8,667 nucleotides of DNA, taken from a bacterium (GTDB taxonomy: Bacteria; Cyanobacteriota; Vampirovibrionia; Gastranaerophilales; Gastranaerophilaceae). The translations under genes and the position numbers were made by a program. Positions 1-6,508 of this stretch are shown piece after piece. The notes below the pieces were generated by a model. That model was not told where the DNA came from, made no database searches, and saw only the letters and a program-made list of their open reading frames with translations. The stretch's first letter is position 1, and every line of letters starts with the position of its first letter. The stretch lies in contig JAFXYU010000297.1 of NCBI GenBank assembly GCA_017541565.1, positions 1 to 8,667 of the forward strand, read 5' to 3'.

Positions 1-37
1 GCAACAAGTAGCTCTATGTAAAACAGGAAATTTATGA
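1..37 (+). other. 3' end of an upstream late gene (reading frame uncertain)
   Basis: Two readings are possible. In frame 2 the bases encode QQVALCKTGNL followed by TGA at 35-37, which overlaps the next start as ATGA, the same junction seen at 390 and 2016. In frame 1 they encode ATSSSM followed by TAA at 19-21. The frame 2 reading fits the style of the operon better. In P2-like phages the gene before W is the spike protein V, but too few residues are present to test that. Confidence 0.4.
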
Positions 38-393
38 CTAATTTAAATGAAATTAAATATGTAGATTGGCAATTCAAACTCAACGGCATCGGTGATGTCG
101 CAGAAGGTGTTGAGGATATAAACCAATGCATTGCAACAATATTAAATACTCCAAAAGGCTCTGATCCCCACAGACCGACATTTGGTTCAAACATATATAA
201 ATATGTAGATTATCCGATTAATACAGCTAAACCAAACGTCATAAGAGAGACCATAGATGCAATAACTCTGTGGGAACAAAGGATTAATGTAAATTCTGTT
301 ATTGTTGAAATCGAATATGAACATTTGTACATAAAAGTTGAATGGACTCTTAAAAGTACAAATACAAAAGGAACAGCGGAGGTGATTGTATGA
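34..393 (+). CDS. W: Baseplate wedge protein, gp25/W-like
   Basis: This is a gpW/gp25-family (lysozyme-like fold) baseplate wedge component that takes part in joining the wedges to the central hub in the virion. Its 119 residues are close to P2 W at about 115. The family signature is visible: an amphipathic stretch around residues 26-38 (VEDINQCIATILN) leads into TPKGSDPHRPTFGSNIY at 39-55, the segment giving the usual 'GsrphrPdfGs' pattern. The EPR triad typical of gp25 and TssE appears here as E81-Q82-R83 in LWEQRI, a conservative variant. The C-terminal strands end in AEVIV. An AGGAA Shine-Dalgarno sequence at 25-29 supports the ATG at 34. The stop overlaps the next start as ATGA. The J and I genes that follow confirm the assignment, which I regard as firm. 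Confidence 0.93.
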   Translation: MTNLNEIKYVDWQFKLNGIGDVAEGVEDINQCIATILNTPKGSDPHRPTFGSNIYKYVDYPINTAKPNVIRETIDAITLWEQRINVNSVIVEIEYEHLYIKVEWTLKSTNTKGTAEVIV

Positions 394-1505
394 CATCAAG
401 ACTCCCTGAACCTAATTTTATAGAACGTGATGCAGATAAAATCACTCAAGAGTGGATTGCTCTTTATGAAGAAAAGACAGGCAAGACCTTACAAGATGCA
501 CAAATTGAAAGGCTTTTAATTGATGTCGGAGTTTATCGTGAGAATTTACTCCGTATAAAAATACAAGAAGTCGCAAAATCAAATCTTTTAAGTTACGCAC
601 CGATTGAAGTTTTAGTTCATCTTGGAGAACTGGTCGGAGTTTCTAAATTAGAAGCAAAGTATTCTAAAACCACATTGGAATTTAAAATAAATGCTCCCCT
701 AAATACTGATTTTGTAATCTATGAAGGAACGGAAGTTGAATCAAAAGACTCAAAATACATATTTAAAACTGATTCTGCCGCTATTTTAAATGCAGGAGAA
801 TTATCCGTAACCGTTGATGCAACTTGCACAACAAAAGGTGCGGAAGCTAACGGGTATAGTATTGGTGAAATTAATAATCTTATAACTCCGCTTGATTATG
901 ATGTTGCAAGTGTTGAAAATATTAACGAAACCCACTCCGGTGCAGATGAAGAAGATATTGAGAGTTTTAGAGAAAGAATAAGACTTGCTCCTGAAAGTTT
1001 CTCTAATGCAGGATCGGAAGGTGCATATCGTTTTCATACATTATCCGCTCATCAGGATATTATTGACGTTTCCGTATTATCGGATATAGCAGGAGTGGTT
1101 GATATTTATCCTTTAACAAAAGACGGAAATCCATCCGATGAACTTATAGAAATTGTATCAAATTATTTAAGTGCAGATACAGTAAGACCTTTAACAGATA
1201 AAGTTATTGTTCATAAACCTCAAAGTATAGATTTTACAATAAATGCACTTGTTTATTTATACAAAGATGCCGATTTAAACACCGTTCAAAAACTAATCAA
1301 TGAACGATTAAAAGAATACAAAAAAGAAATGGCATCTAAACTTGGGAAAGATATTGTTCCATCTCAAATTATTGCCCTAATCAACTCGATTTATGGGGTT
1401 TATAAAGTGGAACTGAATTCCCCTGAATATATTGTCTTAAATAAAGACCAATGGGCAAATTTAGAAAGTTTTAGCATAGATTTTGGAGGTATAGCCGATG
1501 AGTAA
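390..1505 (+). CDS. J: Baseplate assembly protein J-like
   Basis: This is a baseplate J-like protein, a wedge subunit that forms the baseplate periphery and bridges toward the tail fibres (equivalent to P2 J, T4 gp6 and TssF-type proteins). It has 371 residues against about 300 for P2 J. Residues near 184-205 carry the family hallmark, GADEEDIESFRERIR followed by AGSEGAYRFH. A beta-rich central region precedes this (EFKINAPLNTDFVIYEGTEV), and the C-terminal part runs VRPLTDKVIVHKP before the helical VQKLINERLKEYKKEM. A GGAGGTG Shine-Dalgarno sequence at 378-384 sits inside the end of the W gene, and the start overlaps its stop as ATGA. The last codons overlap the next gene by 8 bases. I see no disruption. 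Confidence 0.94.
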   Translation: MTSRLPEPNFIERDADKITQEWIALYEEKTGKTLQDAQIERLLIDVGVYRENLLRIKIQEVAKSNLLSYAPIEVLVHLGELVGVSKLEAKYSKTTLEFKINAPLNTDFVIYEGTEVESKDSKYIFKTDSAAILNAGELSVTVDATCTTKGAEANGYSIGEINNLITPLDYDVASVENINETHSGADEEDIESFRERIRLAPESFSNAGSEGAYRFHTLSAHQDIIDVSVLSDIAGVVDIYPLTKDGNPSDELIEIVSNYLSADTVRPLTDKVIVHKPQSIDFTINALVYLYKDADLNTVQKLINERLKEYKKEMASKLGKDIVPSQIIALINSIYGVYKVELNSPEYIVLNKDQWANLESFSIDFGGIADE

Positions 1506-2019
1506 TGTCTTAACTCCGATTAATGATATATCCTCTCAAACATTTGATGAATTATTCTCCCGTTATCAAAAGTTAGATACGGACTGCCTTTTAATCTACA
1601 TATTTGATAAGGTTGAATCTTCAGCTTTGGTTCATCTTGCAAATCAAATGCATATAACAGGAACTGAAGGTTGGAATAATTGTGAAACGGAAGCAGAACA
1701 GAGAGCTTTACTTAAAAATTCCATAAAACTACATAAATACAGAGGCACAAAATATGCTCTTTTGATGATTCTTCAGGTTTTAGGAATAGATGGCGAAGTA
1801 TATGAGTGGTTTGACTACGGAGGAGAGCCTTATTATTTTAAATTATCAATTGATACAGATAAAGCATATGATGAGGAATTTGAAAGCAAGCTGTTTGCTT
1901 TAATTAACAACAATAAAAACGTTCGCTCAAAATTAGAAAAACTTATGGTTCATCTTGTCAGATATTTTGAAATCAATATGGCAAGTGCGGTTATAACCTG
2001 TGAGGAGTTAATCGTATGA
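1498..2019 (+). CDS. I: Phage tail protein I (P2 I-like)
   Basis: This belongs to the P2 I family of baseplate proteins, which act with J at the outer baseplate and link to the fibre. The length of 173 residues matches P2 I at about 176. Typical features are visible: LVHLANQMHITGTEGWNN near residues 45-62, then AEQRALLKNSIKLHKYRGTKYA (the conserved 'RGT..A' helix), then VLGIDGEVYEWFDYGGEPYYFKL, which gives the usual 'v.eWf.yGG.Py.F.v' pattern. A GGAGGT Shine-Dalgarno sequence at 1485-1490 supports the ATG at 1498, inside the J gene. The stop overlaps the fibre gene start as ATGA, so translation is probably coupled. Confidence 0.93.
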   Translation: MSNVLTPINDISSQTFDELFSRYQKLDTDCLLIYIFDKVESSALVHLANQMHITGTEGWNNCETEAEQRALLKNSIKLHKYRGTKYALLMILQVLGIDGEVYEWFDYGGEPYYFKLSIDTDKAYDEEFESKLFALINNNKNVRSKLEKLMVHLVRYFEINMASAVITCEELIV

Positions 2020-2801
2020 GTGAATTATTTTATTCAATTATTACAAATCAGGGTATTGACCTTATTAATACTGCTTTAGCCGATAACACGAAACTCGATT
2101 TAGCGTTTATTGCGGTCGGTGATTCAAATGGTGAATATTATGAACCTCAATGCTCTCAAACACAGCTTGTAAATGAAAAATACCGAATGAATGTAACCGA
2201 AGTTTCTAACCTTACGGCACAGGGAATGATTCCTGCCGATATCGGAGGTTTTTATATTCGTGAAGTCGGATTATTTGATAAATTTAACCGTTTGATTTTG
2301 GTAGCCAAACAACCTGAAACATATAAGCCGTTGGAACTTGAAGGTTCAACAAAGGAAATGTGGATTAAGGTGATTATAAGGGCGATAAATTCGGATGTTC
2401 TTGAATTAAAAGTTGATAAAAGTATGCAGTATGCAACAGTTGAGTGGGTTTTATCACTTTTTGAAGAATACAAAAAATCAACAACAATGCAGATTACAAC
2501 TTACGATACCAACTTTAACGGACTTGTTGATACTTGCGAAATTATTGATGGAGGTGATTTCTTGCATTCTGATGATGTAACAGGCGAAATTTCAGATGTT
2601 GTTATGAGTGCGATTATCTATGACCAAAACAGAAATGGGATTATTGATACTTGCGAATACGTTGATGGCGAAGGTTTCTTGACTCAAGACGGAACTGTAA
2701 GCGATCCGAGATTAGAAGTATTTATGCAAACAGATAGATATGATACCGACAAAAATAGTGCTGTTGATAGAGCCGACAGCATTGATGCCGGAGAGTTTTA
2801 G
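2016..2801 (+). CDS. Tail-collar fibre protein (DUF3751-type) with calcium-loop repeats
   Basis: Residues 1-150 match the phage tail-collar fibre N-terminal family (DUF3751, as in P2 H-like fibres). Visible elements are FYSIITNQGIDLINTAL at the start, FIAVGDSNGEYYEP with the 'aVGDgnG' pattern, IPADIGGFYIREVGLFD, and ETYKPLELEGSTKEMWIKV. This part should attach the fibre to the baseplate next to tail protein I. The C-terminal third is different. Three loops of EF-hand form start at D164, D203 and D243, and the protein ends in SIDAGEF. At 261 residues it is much shorter than a complete fibre and lacks a distal tip, so it may be the proximal segment or an adaptor for the fibres encoded next (inference). 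A GAGGAG Shine-Dalgarno sequence lies just upstream. The stop is TAG. Confidence 0.9.
   Translation: MSELFYSIITNQGIDLINTALADNTKLDLAFIAVGDSNGEYYEPQCSQTQLVNEKYRMNVTEVSNLTAQGMIPADIGGFYIREVGLFDKFNRLILVAKQPETYKPLELEGSTKEMWIKVIIRAINSDVLELKVDKSMQYATVEWVLSLFEEYKKSTTMQITTYDTNFNGLVDTCEIIDGGDFLHSDDVTGEISDVVMSAIIYDQNRNGIIDTCEYVDGEGFLTQDGTVSDPRLEVFMQTDRYDTDKNSAVDRADSIDAGEF
2505..2777 (+). repeat. Three EF-hand-like calcium-loop repeats, period 39-40 residues
   Basis: Within the collar fibre protein the loops read DTNFNGLVDTCE (residues 164-175), DQNRNGIIDTCE (203-214) and DTDKNSAVDRAD (243-254). Loops 1 and 2 fit the canonical 12-residue calcium loop, with D at 1, N at 3, N at 5, G at 6, aliphatic at 8, D at 9 and E at 12. 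Loop 3 is weaker, with S for G and D at position 12. Each is preceded by Y and followed by a short DGG/DGE/DAG-x-F element (IDGGDF, VDGEGF, IDAGEF). Calcium binding is inferred from the pattern. The DTCE cysteine occurs in the first two copies only. Confidence 0.8.
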
Positions 2802-2817
2802 TTATTACAAAAAACAT

Positions 2818-2823
2818 AAGGAG
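2818..2823 (+). promoter_or_regulatory. Shine-Dalgarno sequence pointing to ATG 2832
   Basis: AAGGAG lies 8 bases before the ATG at 2832-2834, the spacing used by other genes in this operon. No comparable site precedes the first in-frame ATG of the following fibre gene at 2900. This marks 2832 as the intended start and exposes the frameshift just after it. Confidence 0.8.
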
Positions 2824-2831
2824 ATTAAAAA

Positions 2832-2899
2832 ATGGGACAATTCAAATTAAAAGAGGATTAGCGGCAAACTTACCTCAAAGTGCGGCAATTGCAGAAATT
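2832..2899 (+). other. Out-of-frame 5' end of the fibre gene (one-base frameshift)
   Basis: The ATG at 2832 opens MGQFKLKED and stops at TAG 2859-2861. One extra A in the AAAA run at 2849-2852 would give MGQFKLKRGLAANLPQSAAI and run straight into the frame that reaches 3514. That product has the same start as the three later fibre genes (IRFKRG, IKFKRG, IKFKRG). A one-base insertion nearer the ATG would also restore the frame, giving MGTIQIKRG. The break is therefore real in this sequence, but it could be a sequencing indel, a natural mutation or, less likely, a slip site. Confidence 0.85.
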
Positions 2900-2965
2900 A
2901 TGTACACAACCGACACAAAAAGATTTTATGTTGGTAACGGAAGTGATTTACCTTTAACGGAATTT
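2832..2965 (+). repeat. Fibre N-terminal module, copy 1 (frameshifted)
   Basis: This is the most divergent of four copies. The order is KRG, then an 'xNLP' element, then MYTTDTKRFYVGNGS, matching 'KRG..s.mP...PLWC.DT.ELY.GTG' in the others. The cysteine of the LWC element is replaced by the threonine pair in YTTDT. It needs the one-base repair described for the 5' end of this gene. Confidence 0.75.
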
Positions 2966-3514
2966 ATTAACTATGAACAATTAAATGATTATCTGACTTT
3001 GAAAGCAAATTTAGTTCATAGTCACTCATCAACCGATATTGATGATTTTAATACAGCGGTAGACGAGAGAATAACACTTAAAAAAGGTGTTCAAAACGGA
3101 ATTGCATCATTGGATGCAAACGGTTTAATCCCCGTTACTCAAATTCCTATTACATATAAGGAAGCTCAAGTTGTAGCAGATATTGATGCAAGAGATGCTC
3201 TTGAAACTTTTGCCGGATTACACGCACTTGTTTTGGATGCAACAGATGATGCTACGGTTGAATCGGGTGGTGCTGAATATATCCACAACGGAACAGCTTG
3301 GATTAAAACAAGTGAATTAAATAATTTAGATACAGTTATCACTTGGGCAAATATCCAAAACAAACCGACAATTATTACTTCGGTTTTAGGTTTAACGGAT
3401 ACTCCGAATACATTTGGCGGTTACGCAGGAAAAGTTTTAGCTGTGAACTCCAATGAAACGGCTCTTGAATTCTTGGATGTTTACACAGGCGATCTTGACG
3501 GAGGTTCATTTTAA
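2900..3514 (+). CDS. Tail fibre/collar protein (5' frameshifted; full start at 2832)
   Basis: The 204 residues from ATG 2900 are the open part of what was probably a 227-residue protein starting at 2832. Elements common in phage fibre shafts appear in order: the remainder of the N-terminal module (YTTDTKRFYVGNGS, 2-15), an HSH element in LVHSHSSTDIDDF (38-50), KGVQNGIASLDANGLIP (62-78), a segment with VVADIDARDALETF and EYIHNGTAWIKTS (91-138), WANIQNKPTI (149-158), then LGLTDTPNTFGGYAGKVLAVN (163-183) and the terminal DGGSF. HxH elements bind iron in the T4 gp37 tip; whether this one does is unknown. ATG 2900 lacks a Shine-Dalgarno sequence, so translation from it is doubtful and the gene may be off in this copy. 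The stop shares one base with the next start (TAATG). Confidence 0.82.
   Translation: MYTTDTKRFYVGNGSDLPLTEFINYEQLNDYLTLKANLVHSHSSTDIDDFNTAVDERITLKKGVQNGIASLDANGLIPVTQIPITYKEAQVVADIDARDALETFAGLHALVLDATDDATVESGGAEYIHNGTAWIKTSELNNLDTVITWANIQNKPTIITSVLGLTDTPNTFGGYAGKVLAVNSNETALEFLDVYTGDLDGGSF
3500..3504 (+). promoter_or_regulatory. Shine-Dalgarno sequence inside the DGGSF codons
   Basis: GGAGG lies 9 bases before ATG 3514 and is formed by the codons of the terminal Asp-Gly-Gly of the upstream protein. The last residues of one fibre thus also serve as the ribosome-binding site of the next. Confidence 0.7.
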
Positions 3515-3648
3515 TGGGAACACAAATCAGATTTAAACGTGGAAATAAGTCTGATATGCCATTATCCGTATCATCAGGCACTCCTTTATGGTGCGAAGAT
3601 ACACAGGAATTGTATGTCGGAACAGGCACAAGCGTTAAGAAAATCGGC
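3514..3648 (+). repeat. Fibre N-terminal module, copy 2
   Basis: Encodes residues 1-45 of the long fibre. A 19-base run in the KRGNK region (3531-3549) is also found in the 6509 gene. The module resembles the major tropism determinant N-terminal family pattern of an 'RrG...' strand, then 'G.plw..DT.elyvGtG'. Confidence 0.78.
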
Positions 3649-5568
3649 ATCGGTGATTTATCTCAAGCGGATAATACGGATGATGTTCTTCATCCCCTCG
3701 GTGTTAGACCTGAAAGCATAAATCAAATTCAAAGGAATTCAGGTATATCAATGCAGGGTGGGAATATCACAGCTGATGCTTTTATCGGAAAACTGCTTGG
3801 GAATTCTAATACAGCTACAAAATTAGAAACAGCAAGAAGTGTAACATTAACGGGCGGAGTATCAGGAACTGCTAATTTTGACGGAAGCAATAATCTTGTT
3901 ATTGAAACTCAAGTAAATAGTGATTATTTCCCTTTGCTTGCAAGTATGACATTTGAAAGAGAATTATCACCATCAGAATCATTCGGTTGGCTTGAGCAGG
4001 GTTCTCTTGTAACTAATGTCTATCAGGATGCTGTTAATAGAATTGTATCGGAATATAATTCAGGAGTTGCAAAAACTCAATTAATTGAAGAAAATTGGAT
4101 TCAACCTTTATTAACCGATAACGGTGCATTGGGCGGAACAACATTTGCGGTCAAAGCATCTTCTCAAGCCTCAAACAGCTATCAAGCATATATGGCATTT
4201 CGTGGTGATGATGCAACTTCATTTTGGAGGTCTGCTTCTCAAGCATCGGGCGGTTGGTATTTAATTTTCTATAATCCGACACCCCTAAAAGTTTCAAAAC
4301 TTGATATTACAATTAATGCCGTTGCAAATAATCCGACAGGTGGTATATTTCAAGGCTCAAATGATGGCGAGAATTGGACAGATTTATGCACATTTACAAA
4401 TACAACAGCAACTCATGCGGCAGATAAATTTGTTGTTGATGTAAGAGCTAATAATTCATTTTACAAATATTACAGAATATATTTCACAGGCTCAAGCAGT
4501 AAAGTCATTGATATATCTGAAGTTGTAATTTGGGCAACTTATCTTGTTAATTCTTTCCCATACAGATTAGCTTCAAACGGTGATAAAATAGCACTTTCAA
4601 ATTACAAAAATATAATTGATGACTATTATAATCGAGAAGGTCACGCTGATTTTTATATCTTGGATATGCTCCACAGCCAATTTTATCTTCCAAGAGACAT
4701 CGGTGCTCCTGCGACACGCCATATTGTTAAATCGCTCCGATACGGAAGTGAGTGGTATGACTTGTACAATGACGGTTGGATAGAACAGGGCGGAGTATTT
4801 TATCAATATGCAAATACTTCAACAAGTAACAGCTATAACTGGATTCAGCTCCATAGAATAATGAGGGAGTTTGATTATACGGCAAATGCTGATGTAACCG
4901 ATGCTCAATATTGCGGAACTACTTGCACAATTTGGGGAAGAAAAACAACAGGATTCAATATGTATGTTTCAGCTTCCTATAAAAAAATAATGTGGAGGGT
5001 TTCAGGTTGGACTTCAAAACCGACATTGGATGATTACGATACTGAAGTATTAAATAAACTGCGTTCAAAAAGAAAATATTACAAAGTCGGAAATGTTATT
5101 CAGCATTTAGACGGCATTGATATATCTTCAATTTTAAGTGATATTTCTGCTCTTCAGACAAAAGTCAATAAATTATCAGGAGCCGGAGGCGGCGGTGGAA
5201 ATTTATTTAAGAATTTCTTTAAAAGTAATCAATATGATTTTGCCGCTAAAAGTTTTATCACAATTGAGCATAATTTAGGATTAAGCGAAGAAGAAATCGA
5301 AAGAGCAATGATAGTTCCTTGCTTGATTTGTACGACATCTGTTGCCGGATACTCATTAGGACAAATTATTGAACTTCCGACAATTCTTGCTTATGCATCA
5401 TATCCAATTCCGCAACCCTATTCGTTATATGAAGATTCATTCGTACAAAGAACAGGGGATAATTATGCATTTTGGATTAACAGATATAACAGAAGCTACG
5501 GCTACCACTATCTTACAACTTCAGATGTGGTTAACTGTTTTAAATATTTTGTAAAGATTTGGTATTAA
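3514..5568 (+). CDS. Long tail fibre with discoidin-like domain and aromatic tip
   Basis: This 684-residue protein is a probable receptor-binding fibre. Residues 1-45 are an Mtd-N-like attachment module (RFKRGNKSDMP, PLWCEDTQELYVGTGTS). Residues 85-133 hold a common fibre repeat, GNSNTATKLETARSVTLTGG then ANFDGSNNLVIET. Residues about 205-343 look like an F5/8 type C (discoidin) carbohydrate-binding domain, with AYMAFRGDDATSFWRS, GGWYLIFYNPTPLKVSKLDI, GSNDGENWTDL, YKYYRIYF and a closing VIDISEVVIWATY. A middle segment has FYILDMLHSQFYLPRD and RKYYKVGNVI, then a short predicted coil (ISSILSDISALQTKVNKL) and a glycine-rich linker, GAGGGGG. Residues 563-684 are a tip domain rich in aromatics, ending in KIWY, repeated in the gene at 5970. 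GGAGG upstream fixes the start. The ligand is unknown. Confidence 0.88.
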   Translation: MGTQIRFKRGNKSDMPLSVSSGTPLWCEDTQELYVGTGTSVKKIGIGDLSQADNTDDVLHPLGVRPESINQIQRNSGISMQGGNITADAFIGKLLGNSNTATKLETARSVTLTGGVSGTANFDGSNNLVIETQVNSDYFPLLASMTFERELSPSESFGWLEQGSLVTNVYQDAVNRIVSEYNSGVAKTQLIEENWIQPLLTDNGALGGTTFAVKASSQASNSYQAYMAFRGDDATSFWRSASQASGGWYLIFYNPTPLKVSKLDITINAVANNPTGGIFQGSNDGENWTDLCTFTNTTATHAADKFVVDVRANNSFYKYYRIYFTGSSSKVIDISEVVIWATYLVNSFPYRLASNGDKIALSNYKNIIDDYYNREGHADFYILDMLHSQFYLPRDIGAPATRHIVKSLRYGSEWYDLYNDGWIEQGGVFYQYANTSTSNSYNWIQLHRIMREFDYTANADVTDAQYCGTTCTIWGRKTTGFNMYVSASYKKIMWRVSGWTSKPTLDDYDTEVLNKLRSKRKYYKVGNVIQHLDGIDISSILSDISALQTKVNKLSGAGGGGGNLFKNFFKSNQYDFAAKSFITIEHNLGLSEEEIERAMIVPCLICTTSVAGYSLGQIIELPTILAYASYPIPQPYSLYEDSFVQRTGDNYAFWINRYNRSYGYHYLTTSDVVNCFKYFVKIWY
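5200..5565 (+). repeat. Fibre tip domain, copy A
   Basis: Encodes residues 563-684 of the long fibre. It aligns without gaps over 122 residues to copy B, and by hand count 82 positions are identical (about 67 percent). The best-kept blocks are VPCLICTT, YPIPQPY, QRTGD and YAFWINRYNR followed by YGYHY. Confidence 0.9.
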
Positions 5569-5581
5569 AGGAGATTAATAT

Positions 5582-5980
5582 ATGTTTTACATAACACAAG
5601 ACGGACAAATTTATTCAGGTGATTGCCAAAACGGAGACAGACAATTAACCGCAGATGAAGTAACACTCGTCAGAAGCGGAAAATACGCAATTATTGATTT
5701 AAGAGTTGTTGATCCATCCGAACAAGTCGGATACACACAAACTCAAAGAATAAATGAAATCAATGATTCAATTGAACAAACCCAAGCAGAACTTGATAAA
5801 TGGGATTTAAAGACAATTAGAGCATTGAGAGAAGGTGGCAATATGGAAGATGGCACTCCCTATCTTGATTATTACCAATCCGAAATTAATGCCTTAAGAG
5901 CAAGAATGAGTGATTTAAATAATGAAAAAGCACAGTTAGAACAGGAATTACAAGAGTTGTTATCTCAAGATGAAGGTTAA
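5582..5980 (+). CDS. Small coiled-coil protein, putative fibre-assembly helper
   Basis: The 132 residues have a small N-terminal part (MFYITQDGQIYSGDCQNG, then QLTADEVTLVRSGKYAIIDL) and a helical C-terminal half. From about residue 55 to 128 the heptad-like, Glu/Gln/Leu-rich sequence suggests a coiled coil, interrupted near 84-94 by GGNMEDGTP. The segment LDKWDLKTIRALREGG (71-86) with YLDYYQSEINALRARM (94-109) recurs in the 8178 protein. No catalytic motif or membrane segment is seen. The gene follows the long fibre directly, with AAAGGAG at 5567-5573 overlapping the fibre stop. Small proteins in this position are often fibre chaperones, so that role is an inference. A structural coil in the fibre is the alternative. 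Confidence 0.8.
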   Translation: MFYITQDGQIYSGDCQNGDRQLTADEVTLVRSGKYAIIDLRVVDPSEQVGYTQTQRINEINDSIEQTQAELDKWDLKTIRALREGGNMEDGTPYLDYYQSEINALRARMSDLNNEKAQLEQELQELLSQDEG

Positions 5981-6104
5981 TATTAAATTTAAACGTGGAT
6001 ACAAATCAAATATGCCGAGTTATGCTCCTGATGGTATGCCTCTTTGGTGTTCAGACACTAAAGAATTATATATGGGAACGGGCTCAAGCATATCTAAAAT
6101 TTCA
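5970..6104 (+). repeat. Fibre N-terminal module, copy 3
   Basis: Encodes residues 1-45 of the minimal fibre. A 22-base stretch at 5978-5999 is identical to 6514-6535 in copy 4, and a 20-base stretch over the GMPLWC codons is also shared. This nucleotide identity suggests recent exchange or duplication. Confidence 0.8.
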
Positions 6105-6488
6105 AGCGGAAGTTCAACAAGTCTGTTTTCTCATTTTTATGAAAGTTCTCAATATGAATATGTTATTAAGAGCTTTGTAACTATAAATCATAATTTAGGT
6201 TTAACTGATGACGAAATTAGAAAAGCGTTTGTTGTTCCCTGTCTTATATGTACAACCGAAGTCGCTGGATATTCGCTAAATCAAATAATTCCCCAAGCAA
6301 ATATTCTCGCTTATGCAGGTTATCCCATCCCTCAACCATATATTTTATCCAAAAATACATTCACGCAAAGAACTGGTGATTCTTATGCATTTTGGATAAA
6401 TAGATACAACAGAAACTACGGTTATCACTACATTACGACATCTGACATCACTAAATGTTTCAGATATTTCGTTAGAATTTGGTACTAA
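5970..6488 (+). CDS. Minimal tail fibre: N-terminal module joined to tip domain
   Basis: The 172 residues contain only two parts. Residues 1-45 are the shared attachment module (NIKFKRGYKSNMP, DGMPLWCSDTKELYMGTG). After a short serine linker (SSGSSTS), residues 51-172 are the tip domain of the long fibre, ending in RIWY. The shaft, discoidin-like part and coil of the long fibre are missing, and the joins fall cleanly at domain edges with no leftover sequence. The start codon lies 11 bases inside the preceding coiled-coil gene, without a strong Shine-Dalgarno sequence, so translation is probably coupled to that gene. It may present the same receptor-binding tip close to the baseplate or mix with the long fibre (inference). 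The gene is intact, which argues against a decaying remnant. Confidence 0.87.
   Translation: MKVNIKFKRGYKSNMPSYAPDGMPLWCSDTKELYMGTGSSISKISSGSSTSLFSHFYESSQYEYVIKSFVTINHNLGLTDDEIRKAFVVPCLICTTEVAGYSLNQIIPQANILAYAGYPIPQPYILSKNTFTQRTGDSYAFWINRYNRNYGYHYITTSDITKCFRYFVRIWY
6120..6485 (+). repeat. Fibre tip domain, copy B
   Basis: Encodes residues 51-172 of the minimal fibre and pairs with the copy at 5200-5565. In a 19-codon stretch (FWINRYNR onward) 12 codons differ from copy A and 10 of those changes are silent, which indicates selection to keep the protein sequence. Confidence 0.9.
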
Positions 6489-6508
6489 TTTTAAAAGGTT
6501 AGAAATTA

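Noticed and set aside
801..1037. Antisense and out-of-frame open frames, such as 801-1037, 2252-2473 and 3375-3650 on the minus strand.
   Set aside because: They lie fully within strongly supported + strand genes, lack ribosome-binding sites and show no family features.
2802..2831. A terminator or promoter in the gap between the collar fibre and the next gene.
   Set aside because: The gap is only 30 bases, A-rich with no stem-loop, and is taken up by the Shine-Dalgarno region.
2799..2861. TAG read as an amino acid, as in some gut phages, to explain the TAG at 2859.
   Set aside because: Reading through 2859 gives sequence unrelated to fibres, while the neighbouring frame gives a perfect match. 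No gene in the window has internal TAG.
2786..3514. The frame of the 2900 gene is open upstream to 2786, so the collar fibre and this gene could be one protein joined by a -1 shift near TAG 2799.
   Set aside because: There is no slippery heptamer at the stop, and a strong Shine-Dalgarno with ATG 2832 follows. The shared N-terminal module begins at 2832, so it is a separate gene.
5200..6485. The duplicated tip domains as a variable-repeat/template-repeat pair of a diversity-generating retroelement, given the Mtd-like N-terminus and AAC-rich NRYNR codons.
   Set aside because: The copies differ throughout, mostly by silent changes and not at adenines only, and no reverse transcriptase or template repeat is in the window.
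6489..6508. A terminator or attachment site between the minimal fibre and the third fibre.
   Set aside because: Only 20 bases with no inverted repeat; they hold just the AAAAGG site of the next gene.
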